Source: Cruorifilaria tuberocauda (taxonomy: Eukaryota > Nematoda > Chromadorea > Rhabditida > Onchocercidae). From it: a stretch of DNA of 64,000 nucleotides. Location: positions 60,590-124,589 of the forward strand of contig JABVXU010000139.1 in NCBI GenBank assembly GCA_013365365.1, read 5' to 3'. Positions 13,519-25,044 of this stretch are shown here, one piece after another; position 1 is the first letter of the stretch, and the number at the start of each line of letters is the position of its first letter. The notes under the pieces were generated by a model. That model was not told the DNA's origin. It ran no database searches and saw only the letters and a list, made by a program, of their open reading frames with translations. The position numbers were made by a program, and so were the translations under genes.

Positions 13519-16500
13519 GAAAGAATGCTCCTTCGAGATTGTCTTTGAATTACCTAATTCAAGCAGTAGCAACTGGTGAAGAGATTTGCACAGATCACTG
13601 CTCACAGTATTTTGAATTCTTAATTCCTATCGGTCGATAAACAATTTTTTCTTTCTTTATTTTAAATTAATAATTATCTGTTTATGCATTCACTATGTCT
13701 CATAGTGGATCAGAAAAGAAAAAAAGAAACGAGAAATTGTAATCAGGGGACAGTAACTGATAAATCCATTCGGGAAATTAAAAGGTTAGCAGATATTTTT
13801 CTAAGTTACAGTCAGCCACAATCGCATACGAGTAAATTCTGAAGAAAAATAAATTGTAATATTAAACTATAATATTCTCAAAAATTTCTTCACATTTTGC
13901 TTTTTATACGACTCGAAATAAATCGTTATCACAAAGTTAAAGACATTAATTTATTTGTTTATTTATTTTTTATTTTTTGCCATATGCTTTTTAGCCATTA
14001 AAAATGCTAACCAGCTGGCGGATCAAAATAAACAATTAAATAGACTGCTGCTGCTAACATCCTTCCTCAGGCGTTTTTACTTATCAATGTCCCTAGCAGT
14101 ACATGCCATCACTATCATAATTATCATGATCGATAACATCATCGGACTATCATCCAACTCTATCGCATCATTTAAAGATTACGGTATAAAGCAAAAGCAA
14201 ATAGACTTCATTAAATTTCTATTCAAACTCTTTTTTTCTCAAAATCATCAAAAGAACATTTTCATCAACCTAAATTTATTAATTGCCTTAAAAAGTAATT
14301 TTTTTGTGATAAGGAATGCATGGACAATTGCATAGGAGAAAAAACGAAAATTAACAAGTTAAAAAGGAATTTTCCACAAAATAAAATGAGAAATAAAAGA
14401 CAACTGCGTTCATTTATTATGCAAATAACAGTAACTATTCGTAAGTAAAACAACTTATACTTGAGAAGGAACAATTAAAAAGAAAGAGACTTTAAAAAAG
14501 AGATATTAAAATTATCAAGATGTTTTTCAGTATGACACACGAAAACAGGAGTATCGCTATAACGAATCAAAAAGAAAGCTAAAAATGTTCTACGTTTTTT
14601 CCTCTTTTATTTTATATTGCTGGCACTAAAGTAAATTTAAATTTTGTGAGAAATATGATACACAGAATTAAGATCTTACACTATAGCATTTTTTTTGTTC
14701 AGAAAGGAGACTCATTACTGATAAATGACCGGAATGATTGGAAGAGTAGAGAAAGAGAATACGTTTCTCTGCCTAGCATTTGATAGTATCCGAATCCGGA
14801 TTAGTATAACTTATCCTATTCATTTCCGCTTTTTACATGCAATAAAATATCTCGACATTTTCATGAATCCAACCTGATCATTGGAAATACACGTATTACT
14901 CAGCTGCTCTGATTTTTCTTTTATCATACTTAACTAAAATTTGACATTTTCCATCTGTCAATCGAAGTTAATCGCTGACATCCTTTGAATAGAATCAACA
15001 AGCTTCTTTCAACACGCCAAGCAGCTGTTGGCGGCCAGCATCCTAATGATAAGTATTTGATCGTTTTTTAAGTTTAGAAATACTTTTGACGCCGGATGAG
15101 GGATGATTCTTTGGTGACAGATTAGAAAAATTGTCTAAAGTGATAAGAGTATTGTGATAAGAGATACACGAGTAAAATAAAAGTAATCTCACTGTTTTCT
15201 TGTTCAGAAATTATAGAATTTTTGTCTTTTTACGCTTTTCAAGTTATTTATCTTTTTGCTTAAGCATCCGAAATATCATTTGAAAGTTCAATGTGATGGC
15301 CTAAAGTTAACTTAGCAGGAATTAACAGTTATTATGATTTTATCGACGCATAACAATGAGAGAATTACAAGTAAAATTTTGGAGATCCAGAGTTTAAAAT
15401 ATGATATTTTCAATTAGATTTGAACTACGTAGATTATTACATGTTGCATTATCATTTGCAGACACTTGAATCTCAGTCTAACTGCATCATCGATCAACGA
15501 TTAGAGCATTTTAATAAGCCAAGTGAGTAATCCTTTCTAGTATTATCTTTACCAGCAGGAGACTATGCAAAGATGAGTAGCGAAACCAACTTAATGAAAA
15601 TGAAAAGGTTATTTAAAAAAAATCTAATCCAAAAAAGAAGTGCAAACGCCGTCCCACCAATTGGTTTAATGCAATTGTTTAAACAACGGACAGTGAAAAG
15701 AGTCCTTGGAAAAGTTGGCGATCGCTGTTCCCCCTTTTCACTTTCAAATAGGAAACAGAAAGTTTCCGGCAATAGCTGAACGACAACCGATTGAAAAAGT
15801 CTTTAGAAATAAAACAGCTCAGTGCATATAAGCTTACTAATTTTCATAAGTGTTAGTCAAAAAGACGATTTGATCAATCAGAACAATTTATTTAAAAATT
15901 GAGACAAATAATTTCGTTTACATCCCTTGAAGACATTGATCATTTACAATAAATGATATCATTTGATTAATATATTTCATAGAATAATCCGAAAAAACTG
16001 GAGAAAAAAAGAGGAAGAAACGTTTAAACATTATTGGATAACCAAATGTTACATGCTGGAAATGCTCTTCTTCGTTTTTCTCCTTTTTTCAAAGTATGGA
16101 ATTGATTGATGACTCGTGGCAACAGCAACCAACCAGCCAGCATTCTTCATTTATAAAACATCAAATGCATGTATCAATTTCTTATGGATATAAAAAAAGG
16201 AAAATTCGAGAACTGAGCAATGATTTGAGTAAATCTTCCTGAACACTTTCATTTCTTCTCTTTTTTCAACTTTTTTTGCTGGAAATATCCGAGAAGTTTG
16301 AAATGACGCCATTTAACACAAAGGAATATTTTTATACGAAAAAAGAATAGAAGAAAACAAATTGCGAAGCAAAGATCCATTTTCCTGTAGAGAAGAGAGA
16401 AAATGAGACATATACTTATAGATTACTGACATTAATGTCTAAATGCAATTTGAAGCGCGTGTGAGACACGTGAAGCACACGTAAAAGTGAAAGTAAATAT

Positions 16501-17598
16501 CATTGTTATTTTATGAATTGAAATCGAAGACAGACAGAATGCCTTGATACACATTAATGGAAAAATAACTAATAAGTGTGAATGACGATCACGTAATCGT
16601 GAGGTTAATTGATACCTATATGAAATCGGAAAGGTGAGATGAACATTTCCAGAAGTGTGGGAAAGATTAAGCTATGTTATATAGAGAAAGCAACAGAGAT
16701 AGAATGAAATTTGAAACTAGAATTTTTTTAGACTTGCAAAAATTTACTAAACAAATCAAGCAAGTAAATTTTCAACAATATTCAAAATTTCCCCTTTTTG
16801 TTTTTTTCTCAAGTCTTCTGCTCGACACTACCTGTCTAATTTATTCAGACAATAGCGCTTCAATGAGTAGCATAGCGCATGATCCCTTCCTTCCATCACT
16901 TCTGGATTTTAATGTCTTTTCCCAGAAGCAATCAAAAACGGCTCCACTCGAAAATTGTCCTTTCCGTCAGCAATTTATTTTCTTCGGTAATTTTCCATTT
17001 CATGAAATCTGCGCCTTTCTTTCCGAACGTTTTATTGTTCGAAAAAAAAACCTGTATTCTCTTAGATGAAGCATCGATAATCCGACCGTTTCAAGCACTC
17101 AAAAAAGTTTTAACTGGAAAATCCCCGTTCCGCACGTTTTCTTCACCAATTTTCCACTTCATAAAATCTGTACACTTTTCCAGAAAATATATATTTTGCT
17201 TCGAAAAAAGATAAGTGTTTTCTACAGGCATTCACTCTTAGCATGTAAAGCACGCCTTTTTGCATTGAATTAAATCACAGAACAAATTTTTAAAGAATTC
17301 CAAACTGGAGATAAGAAAATTGCTTGATATGAACAAGCAGATAGTTGCTGATTAAAATTGCTGTGAACATTTCGCAGCAACTGAGATTACATTTATACTA
17401 ATATAAAGTAATCATTTCCAGCTCAATTAACGGATTTCTTTCCTAGCAATAAAAAATGAGAATTTCGTCCAGAGAAATGCTATTTGAAACATTTACCATT
17501 TTTGTAATCGATGGCTTTTATGATTTGTTTCTAATTAATATATTTTACTTCATCATTAGTGTGAAAAATTAATTTGTTCATTCTGTTATTGCTTGCAG

Positions 17599-17704
17599 GA
17601 TTTTCAATGTAGTCAAGATGAACAAACTTCAAAACCAATGCCAGTTTCCAGTGAAGCTTACAATCTATACCTGCTTTATCCTATTGTTCATTTTCGGTAG
17701 ATAA
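17599..17704 (+). CDS. Doubtful signal-peptide exon
   Basis: A TTGCTTGCAG acceptor at 17598 is followed 19 nt later by an ATG at 17618. The frame reads MNKLQNQCQFPVKL and then a hydrophobic stretch ending in FILLFIFG, like a signal peptide or first membrane segment. A possible donor (G|GTAGAT) lies after 17696; unspliced, the frame stops at 17704. An acceptor near 17815 (TTTGCAG) keeps the frame open for only about 14 more residues. No family is recognised. This may be the 5' exon of an unseen gene, a tiny secreted protein, or chance. Confidence 0.2.
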
Positions 17705-18526
17705 AATTAAAGAAAATTACTAAACACATCATGTCGCCCAAGAACAGAGAGTCAAACTTTCCCACAAAAAAGGTTACACAAAGACTCAAGTCTAGAACTG
17801 AACGTATGAGTTTGCAGGAAAATTCCAGACAAATTTGTATTTAACTCTAGAATGGATTGTATAGAACATAACATAATTAAGAATTATAACTTGTCATTCT
17901 TCTTTCTAACTCCTAATTTCCATACCCAACCAACTTCAAATATATTATTTCATCTAAACGAATCCTTTTCTCCTAATTCATTTTAAATAACATTCACTTA
18001 CCAGTTTACTCCCTCAACATCACATTTTCGAATATAATAGCCTTCCCATTCATATGGAAAGCCCAAATATAACTAGACTAGACTGTTTCACTACCGTAAA
18101 TAGTTAAATTAGCTACTGTTTCAATTAGCGTTAGACGGTTTATACTAAGCATAATCCCCAGAATGGATTCTTTGTTGCAAAAGCAAAATACGCAAAATAG
18201 TAGTGATGGACAAAAGTGGCCTGAGGCATTTAGCTATTCTTCTAATAATACCATTAATTCCACTTTATTTAGTATAATTAGCATTATTCTAGGATTTTTT
18301 CACTTATGAAAATAAGTTAACCTAGCATTATAATTGTTACAATTGTTAAATGAGAAAAAGTTTAGCATTGATCCAAATGAGTTCGTATCTTCTTTATCAA
18401 ATGCTCATAATTTTATTGGAAGTGAAATAAAAAACTGTACATTTTTTCAAATGAAAGAGATTTTTAGAAATAAAGAATTGCTGAATATCGAATATAATCA
18501 TTATATTTTTCCCCGTCGAATCATAA

Positions 18527-21500
18527 TTAGTTCTCATGATCACTTTCGATAACAATCAGTGAATCCAATAATGCTCGCATGAAACGGTAGACATCAGTAT
18601 AACTATTATATAAATGTACTGGTGTTACACGTATTACATCAGGATATCGTTTATCAATCTAAAAAGTAGTAAATCTCTGAACCATTCCGCAAATAATAAT
18701 TTTTTAGAAAAAAAGTGGATTATATTTGATTAGCTGAAAAATTCACGAACAAATACATACGAGGAAAAAAAATTCTTTTAAACTTGATATATAATTTATA
18801 CTAAACATACCGCTACACCTCTTCTAACTAATTCGTCATATACAAGTGATATATCAATATTAAATTTCAGCGAAAGTTGACATCCACGCTGCTCAGGATC
18901 AGATGGTGTCATGATTGTACACATTATCTGAAATGATGAAATGAGAGATAGAAAAGAGAACGGTTTACCAATTAAAGATATTAGGATTTCTACCAACGCT
19001 TAAGCACAGAATCTCTTGCTCAAAACAATTTGATGATTTGCAGCGCTGATTCAAAAATATTCGGAAATAAACATTCGAATAATTTGAACAGCACAAAAAT
19101 ATTTATATATCTTACAAAATGAGAAATTCACTTTTTTTGTTCTTCGATTCAACGAAGATGGACTAAGGAAATGATTGATGAGATATTCCAAATAACCGGT
19201 AAGTAACATAGATTTCGTTCGTAAATCCTGCATTGTTGTTTTTGAAAGCACCTATAAAATAAATGTAATACCAACTTTTGATTTTGTTGGTTTAAATTAA
19301 ATGATTACTGAATTTTAAGATTATCTATGTCTTATGATCAATTTTTGAGTCAGTATATTACTAAGAAGTGAAGTTGATGTTAAATATTAAATTATTTCAG
19401 ATATGCAAAAAACCAATGCTTATAAAACATTGGAAAAATATTTGAGACTACATTTCAAACAATTCATTATATGATTGAATTTTTCTTCAAATTTAAAAAG
19501 CATGATGTGTTTTGTTATGAAATTATTGAAAGAAATATTACTTCTAAAAAAGCAATCAATGGAACCATAAGCATCATCGGCGGGTTGCTAATGCGATAAC
19601 CTGCTGCACCACTCTCCAAATCCAGCTCTAGAAATAATATGTCTTTCTCAATTCTAGGTCCAACTTATTTGACCCACTACTTCAGGGTTGCGGTAAAAAT
19701 CCAGTCGGAATTTTGATGGAAAGAATTTTCACTTTTACCTAACACTGTATGTCCAGTAAGCACGCAGTCCGCCAAACACACTATCCTCAAATTACCGAAG
19801 GGTTTTGGTGATGACGGTAAGGGATTTTAATGTCGAAATATAATGCATATAAACTTTGGAATTTTAACAAATTGGGGATATCTTGCATATGAAGAGTAGT
19901 TAAAATAAAATCCGAACAAAATTGAAAATTAAAAATCCAAAACTAACGATTATCCATGATGAAACGTGTCTCTTTTTTATGCCCCCACCAACCAATCATC
20001 CTTTCGCGTTTGTCAGTTTCAAAACGTTTATGCACGAAAAAACCACCAATACCACCAGCACCAGAACAACTATATTTATAGGTACACCAACAGGCAAAAT
20101 CAACATCCCATTCATGCAGTGATAATGGAACATTTGCAAATGCATGGGCTAAATTCCAACCAACAAGACAACCCTAGAAACACAGAAATAGAAATCGGAT
20201 TCTACTAATCTATGCAATAGTATTACGAATAAATAATAAGTATAATTTCATGCTAAACACAAACCAAGCGATATAAATTAGTCATAAATTGGAAACTGTC
20301 ATTGATGAGATAAAACTTGGAACACCTGCCTTATCATGTCCAGCCTTGGTTATTTTCCTTACATCAAAGAGCTGACCCGTATAATAATGAATGGCACTAA
20401 ACCAAATTACTGCTATTGTATCGCCTTGTTCTTCAATTAGCGCTATAATATCTTCGTTTCGAATGCAATCATCACCCTACAGAACAGTAAATGAAATTTT
20501 TATGAATATTTTAGACTAAAGTAAGCTGTGAAAATGTAAGAAATGAACTGTATTATAATGAATGGTATAAATTAAAAACGATATATCAACTTATCGCTTG
20601 CAGTCTCTCGTTATCAAAATATTTGAACTAGAAGAGTTATACTTAATTAATGGAAATAGGAGCTCGAAGCATACTTCATTATCAAGATATTTAAACCGCT
20701 TAATCTATTTTTTATGACTATTAATTATTTAGATTGTTAAAAGTATTGCTGAATATGATAAGCGTTCATTTCAATTTTTTAATGCCTACTCTTATAAACG
20801 GACTTACGTCTCGCGGTTGCATGCAAACTAAACTTTCTTTAACAGTAAATCCTTTTAAACGAATTTGCGACTCGATGGCATAATGATCCGAGGGAAATGC
20901 TTTTGATTCAATAAAAATTTTATGGCGTTTCGGAGTGGGCTTATAAAAAGCTGCCTATAACGAAAATTTCATACTACCACTATATGAAGAAAAAGACCTG
21001 TTTGAGAGAAAAAAAGAAGCTTCAGATGCATTTTTTGACGGCTGGAAAAATAAGGAAACTCGAACTACAACTACAACTGGATTCACAATTGCATAACATA
21101 ATATATATATATATAATATGAGCTACTGATTTAAAAAATATGACGAATTATATTCTTTGAAAAAACCTGAAGTCTTTGACTCCCTCAATTTCATTCCAGT
21201 AATATTAAAAAACTTACCAACAAAATATGCAAATTAACGGTTAAACTATTCATCAAAGCTATTTCTGTTCGTTGGGCTCCAACCAACTCAGCAATACTAT
21301 CCAGTACTAATTCATCACTTTGCGCCCATGCCAATGGTTCTTGAAAATGCCCAAAAACACCCCTTAAATTAAATCATCATACGAGATAAAAGAAAGAAGC
21401 AATAAAAATTTCAAGCCAATCCTTAATTTTCATTAAATAATGTGAGCAAATTATGCTTTTTAACAGTTGTTTGATTGTTTTAGATATTTAATCGGGAAGT

Positions 21501-22141
21501 TGATAAAACAAATCCATTAAAATCTGGGATTATTACATGCAATCCAGCAGAACATGTACTTACATGTTGGCCCATTTATCAAACTGTTCATCCATAAGAC
21601 GTTTTGTACCCTTCGGCATTAGTCCTAATGAATTACCACACATATAAATAGCATCATCGTTAGCATTCACTAGTAATAAATCGACTGCAATAAGATGCAT
21701 TTGATTATCGCTAATGCTACGAAGAGACCAAGCTCTGTGTATTTCACGAGACATGCACAGAATGTCTTGCAAAATTGTCACAATAACACTTGTTTATCCT
21801 ATGCTTTTGAAATTTTGCTACCAGTCCGCCTAATGTTTTTCGGAGAACTCCTATAATAGAAAACAGAACTGTTCTTGAACCTCATTTGACAAACTCCTAG
21901 AAATTGCAAAATATATGTACTCACAACATAAATTCATCGCTTCATTCAGAATTGTAGCATTTGAAAATTTTCACTGAAATAACTTACCATGCGGTAGAGT
22001 TCTCATTTTCGGATAAGCAAACTCATTGCGCAGAAATCTCAGTGGATCTGCATCATCCAGTGCTTCTGCAAGATCGAATGAAGTAAGATCTGATATGCCA
22101 ATATTTTGAGCAACACGTTGCAAATAAATTTGGATTTCCAT
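18527..22141 (-). CDS. kynu-1: Kynureninase, complete, ten exons
   Basis: PLP-dependent kynureninase of tryptophan catabolism; it cleaves kynurenine and 3-hydroxykynurenine to anthranilate or 3-hydroxyanthranilate plus alanine. In C. elegans KYNU-1 also feeds rhodoquinone synthesis. CDS exons in order: 21988-22141, 21564-21684, 21218-21362, 20808-20954, 20330-20476, 19948-20173, 19542-19627, 19132-19251, 18811-18927, 18527-18658. All phases agree and give 464 residues, about the length of human KYNU. Visible motifs are CGNSLGL at about 67-73, FACWCTYKY at about 264-272 with the PLP lysine at about 271, GYRISNPP, and [10 protein letters not shown]. The start ATG lies 12 nt after a TTTCCAG acceptor (exon edge 22153), a likely spliced-leader site. 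AATAAA on this strand at 18412-18417 is a plausible poly(A) signal. The 20330/20173 intron needs a GC donor to keep the conserved [12 protein letters not shown] join. The FLYWCH gene lies upstream on the same strand. Confidence 0.96.
21100..21118. repeat. AT dinucleotide run
   Basis: A short (AT)n tract in the third intron of the kynureninase gene. Confidence 0.8.
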
Positions 22142-22602
22142 TCGCTTACTTCTCTGGAAATATGAAAAACAAAGTTTTTGAAGGAAAAAAGCAACAAAAA
22201 ATATGTAGTACAAATTTCATTATTTTTGAGAAGTATATATCAAATGGACCTATCTCGATAGAAACTGAAGAGAAAAACTAAACACGTTCAAAAAGCAATA
22301 TTTAGTCCTTTAATCCAAACAGATTTTAGTTATATAAATTGCAAGAAGAAGTAGTGAAATATTGTCTTGGAGCTAATTCGAATAATTAAAAGAATGTCTT
22401 CTTTTGTTTTTACATTAAACCTTCCAAACATAAGTCAAATAATGTGTTCTAACCAAATGGAAATTTATTGAGAAATGGATAATCAAGCTTTTTATAAAGG
22501 AAGCGTATAATCTCGAAATAACTACATCAAATTTAACTCGTTAAATCAGAGAAGTAAAAGCAATGATAAAAGGTAACTTTGGTATAAGGCTATTTAAATA
22601 TA

Positions 22603-25021
22603 TTAAAAATGTTCGGAAAATAAACCAAAGTGATTAACCGGAGGCTTAAAAGGACATTCCAGTCTTTCTTCAGACATTCCTGTATCATCAAAAAGCGATT
22701 GCAACATCGAGATTTCAGGTTTCCTGTCCCCATCTGTACTTGCCCTCAATTTTCTCATGTTATTCGACTCGTCAACATCATCATCTGCACTCAGATCCTT
22801 AGTTTTTTTAAATCCAATTTCTTTGAATCCTTCAAAAACACATCAACTTTGAGCCATCTGACAGAAATGTAGATGTATTAATAAATCGGATGTCTAAAAT
22901 ATGAATTTCTCTCAAATATTTCAAGCACGCCAAAAAGAATGTTGCTGATTAAGATCAGATGAGTCCCAAACAGTAAATAAAATAGATTGCTACCGTAAAA
23001 GTTCTTTCATTTGTTCCAATTTCGATATCACTATTTTCATGGCAAAAATTACAAATTTCACCTCCTGAGGGAGTAAAAAGGAATTGCAGTCGCTCTGCGG
23101 TCTGCAAAAGATTGCTGATTGAGCAATTCCGATCGCTTGTTGCTGATGTAGAGGGAATACTGTTTGAGTCGTAACCTGATGAAGCAGGATTAATGCTCTC
23201 TTCCAGTAATTTTTGCGTATGACGTCGTTTCCGACTAATCACCCGTTGCATTGAGCCGAGCTTCGGTAGACCTATAACCTCAATATATCAAGAAGATCGG
23301 AAGGATAGAAGCTGATAAATAAAATGACCCATTATCCGTTAAGGCAGCTGATTGTTGTGGGATACGATCTAGAAGCAGAGATGTCCGATATATATATATT
23401 CTTCTCGAACCTTATTAATTCACGCTCGCCTCAAAATAACAGCCTCAAAAAGATGTGAAGCGGATAGGTAGCAGCAGCGATGTCCAACTTATCCAGAAAA
23501 TACTTCAGGAAATGACCGAAACATTATACATGCTCTGATTGATTGACTAACAAATAACTCAACTCAATAGACAAAGAGCATTCGTGAGCTTTTCCAGGAG
23601 ACTAATATCCATCGCGTTATCTCCACTAATAGCAAACTCGCGCTCCATAGTTTTATATTAAAATATGAAGGACCAAGTTTATTTAGTATTTTTCGTTTGG
23701 CAAATTTGAATACTATAAATTTCTTTATTGTCGAAATTTTTTTCACCTGAAGACCCAGCAAACGAAGCCAGATGAAGAGCTTCATGATATAAATATTTTG
23801 AACTATTCGCTGGATCTTCAGCAGCAGCATATAGTCGTGCCTTAAGTATGTCTGCGACAACTTTTAATGGATTTGGTGGATGCGAATGTGCGCTATACAT
23901 CTAAAATAAGTTCGTACAGAAGACGCTCTTAATACTTTGAACGACCAAACCTTATATAAAAAGATCACATAACGGCGAATCTGCTTAAATTTATCTGACT
24001 CAATATCATTTTCTATTGCAATAAAATTAAGATGTAAGATGTGCGACTGGACATAAATAATTTGAGATGAATTATGATATACGTTCTGACATATTTTTAC
24101 AATAATAAATGTCATCCATTAAATCTTCAAGTTTAATATTCATTTACTTCATTTAAATATTAGTAATCTCTAATCATTAAGCTATTATGATTCTAAAGAA
24201 GATAGCTTAAAAATTTAATTTCTAATTTCGAAATTTCAGCGCATGCCCAATAATAGTATTTCGTTGACGAATGAGAGGTGAGAAGTGGCAGAACTCAAGA
24301 ACATAAATGGTTTCAAACCCAGTCGTTTGAATAGAAGAATGTTGAGGAGAACGTTGAACTTTACATCGAGGGAATCTTCGGTCATCCGAACTCGACCACT
24401 ACATTTGTATCCCGGTTTTTTGCTCATTTCACATCGCCATAATACATACTTCTGATGACGCTTATCCAAATTGTATAAAAATCCTTCGTATGCCAATTTT
24501 TCGAAACCCTTTTTTGAACGAAAAATTTGGACATCTGCATCCGGTGCCATCTGAAGCATAGATTTCCGGTGAAGAAAAAACAGCAGTAATGAATAATGGT
24601 CATATTTTCATCTTTTCATTCCTCATGGTTAAAATCAGCAATCTTAGTGAGATATTCCACTTTCTGCAGCTTTTACTCGCCTTTTATTCGCCTTCGGATT
24701 TTCGGCAATCTTCCTTTGGTCAGTCAGTCATTCTAATCAACTTTTCAAAAGATTAAAAGGAGTAAAAAGAAAAACCTTCAACATGAAGCTTTCCACAATT
24801 CCAAATTTGAATGAGTCACTGTTTTCCGAGTTTGGTTCTTCCGTTTTACAAGTTACATTTGGTTTTGTTATATTCATATTCGTTTCCATCATTTTTAATC
24901 CTTCACCTTTGTCTAAGCAAGTAGTAGCAGTGGCTAGAGAGGCTAAATCAATTTCTTGATCAATTTCATCCGACTGCTGTTTACAAGTTGATGCTCCGAC
25001 CAGCTGCGACAGTAAGTCCAT
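22603..25021 (-). CDS. FLYWCH zinc-finger protein, probable transcription factor
   Basis: Likely nuclear DNA-binding protein; nematode FLYWCH factors include FLH-1/2/3 (microRNA gene repressors) and PEB-1. Exons: 24776-25021, 24365-24550, 23747-23900, 22994-23271, and a tentative last exon 22603-22797; about 352 residues. The FLYWCH module is split over exons 2 and 3: F92, then LAYEGFLY at about 101-108, W120-x-C122, C132, and HSH at about 149-151, giving a C2H2 zinc site. The N-terminus is rich in acidic and polar residues. After the finger come a KARLYAAAEDPANSS stretch and a basic RKRRH segment. The ATG lies 23 nt after a TTTAG acceptor. The last exon is uncertain: a stronger acceptor (TTTCTGTCAG, near 22858) would give a terminus of only MAQS. 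An AATAAA on this strand at 22464-22469 could end the message. I cannot assign orthology to one C. elegans gene. Confidence 0.87.
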
Positions 25022-25044
25022 TTTGTGAATCCCTTCCCCCTCTT

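Larger units (their letters stand above)
1..17598. other. Long gene-poor region, no supported exon
   Basis: Open frames on both strands are short, start at random ATGs, and show no recognisable domain, signal peptide or run of splice-bounded exons. The stretch mixes AT-rich DNA with purine-rich blocks (about 920-965), pyrimidine-rich blocks (about 1260-1310 and 11770-11820) and simple repeats listed separately. It could be intergenic DNA, a large intron or the regulatory flank of a gene outside the window. Very short exons or noncoding RNAs cannot be excluded by eye. Confidence 0.5.

Noticed and set aside
13955..14335. 126-codon hydrophobic frame
   Set aside because: AT-rich, dominated by Phe/Ile/Leu/Asn as random AT-rich DNA would give, with no supporting exons.
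18334..18552. Plus-strand frame MLQLLNEKKFSIDPNEF...
   Set aside because: It overlaps the last kynureninase exon in antisense and has no recognisable feature.
21684..21781. Upstream extension of kynureninase exon 2 ([20 protein letters not shown]...)
   Set aside because: A TTATTGCAG acceptor sits inside this frame; splicing there gives the conserved [22 protein letters not shown], so the upstream part is intron.
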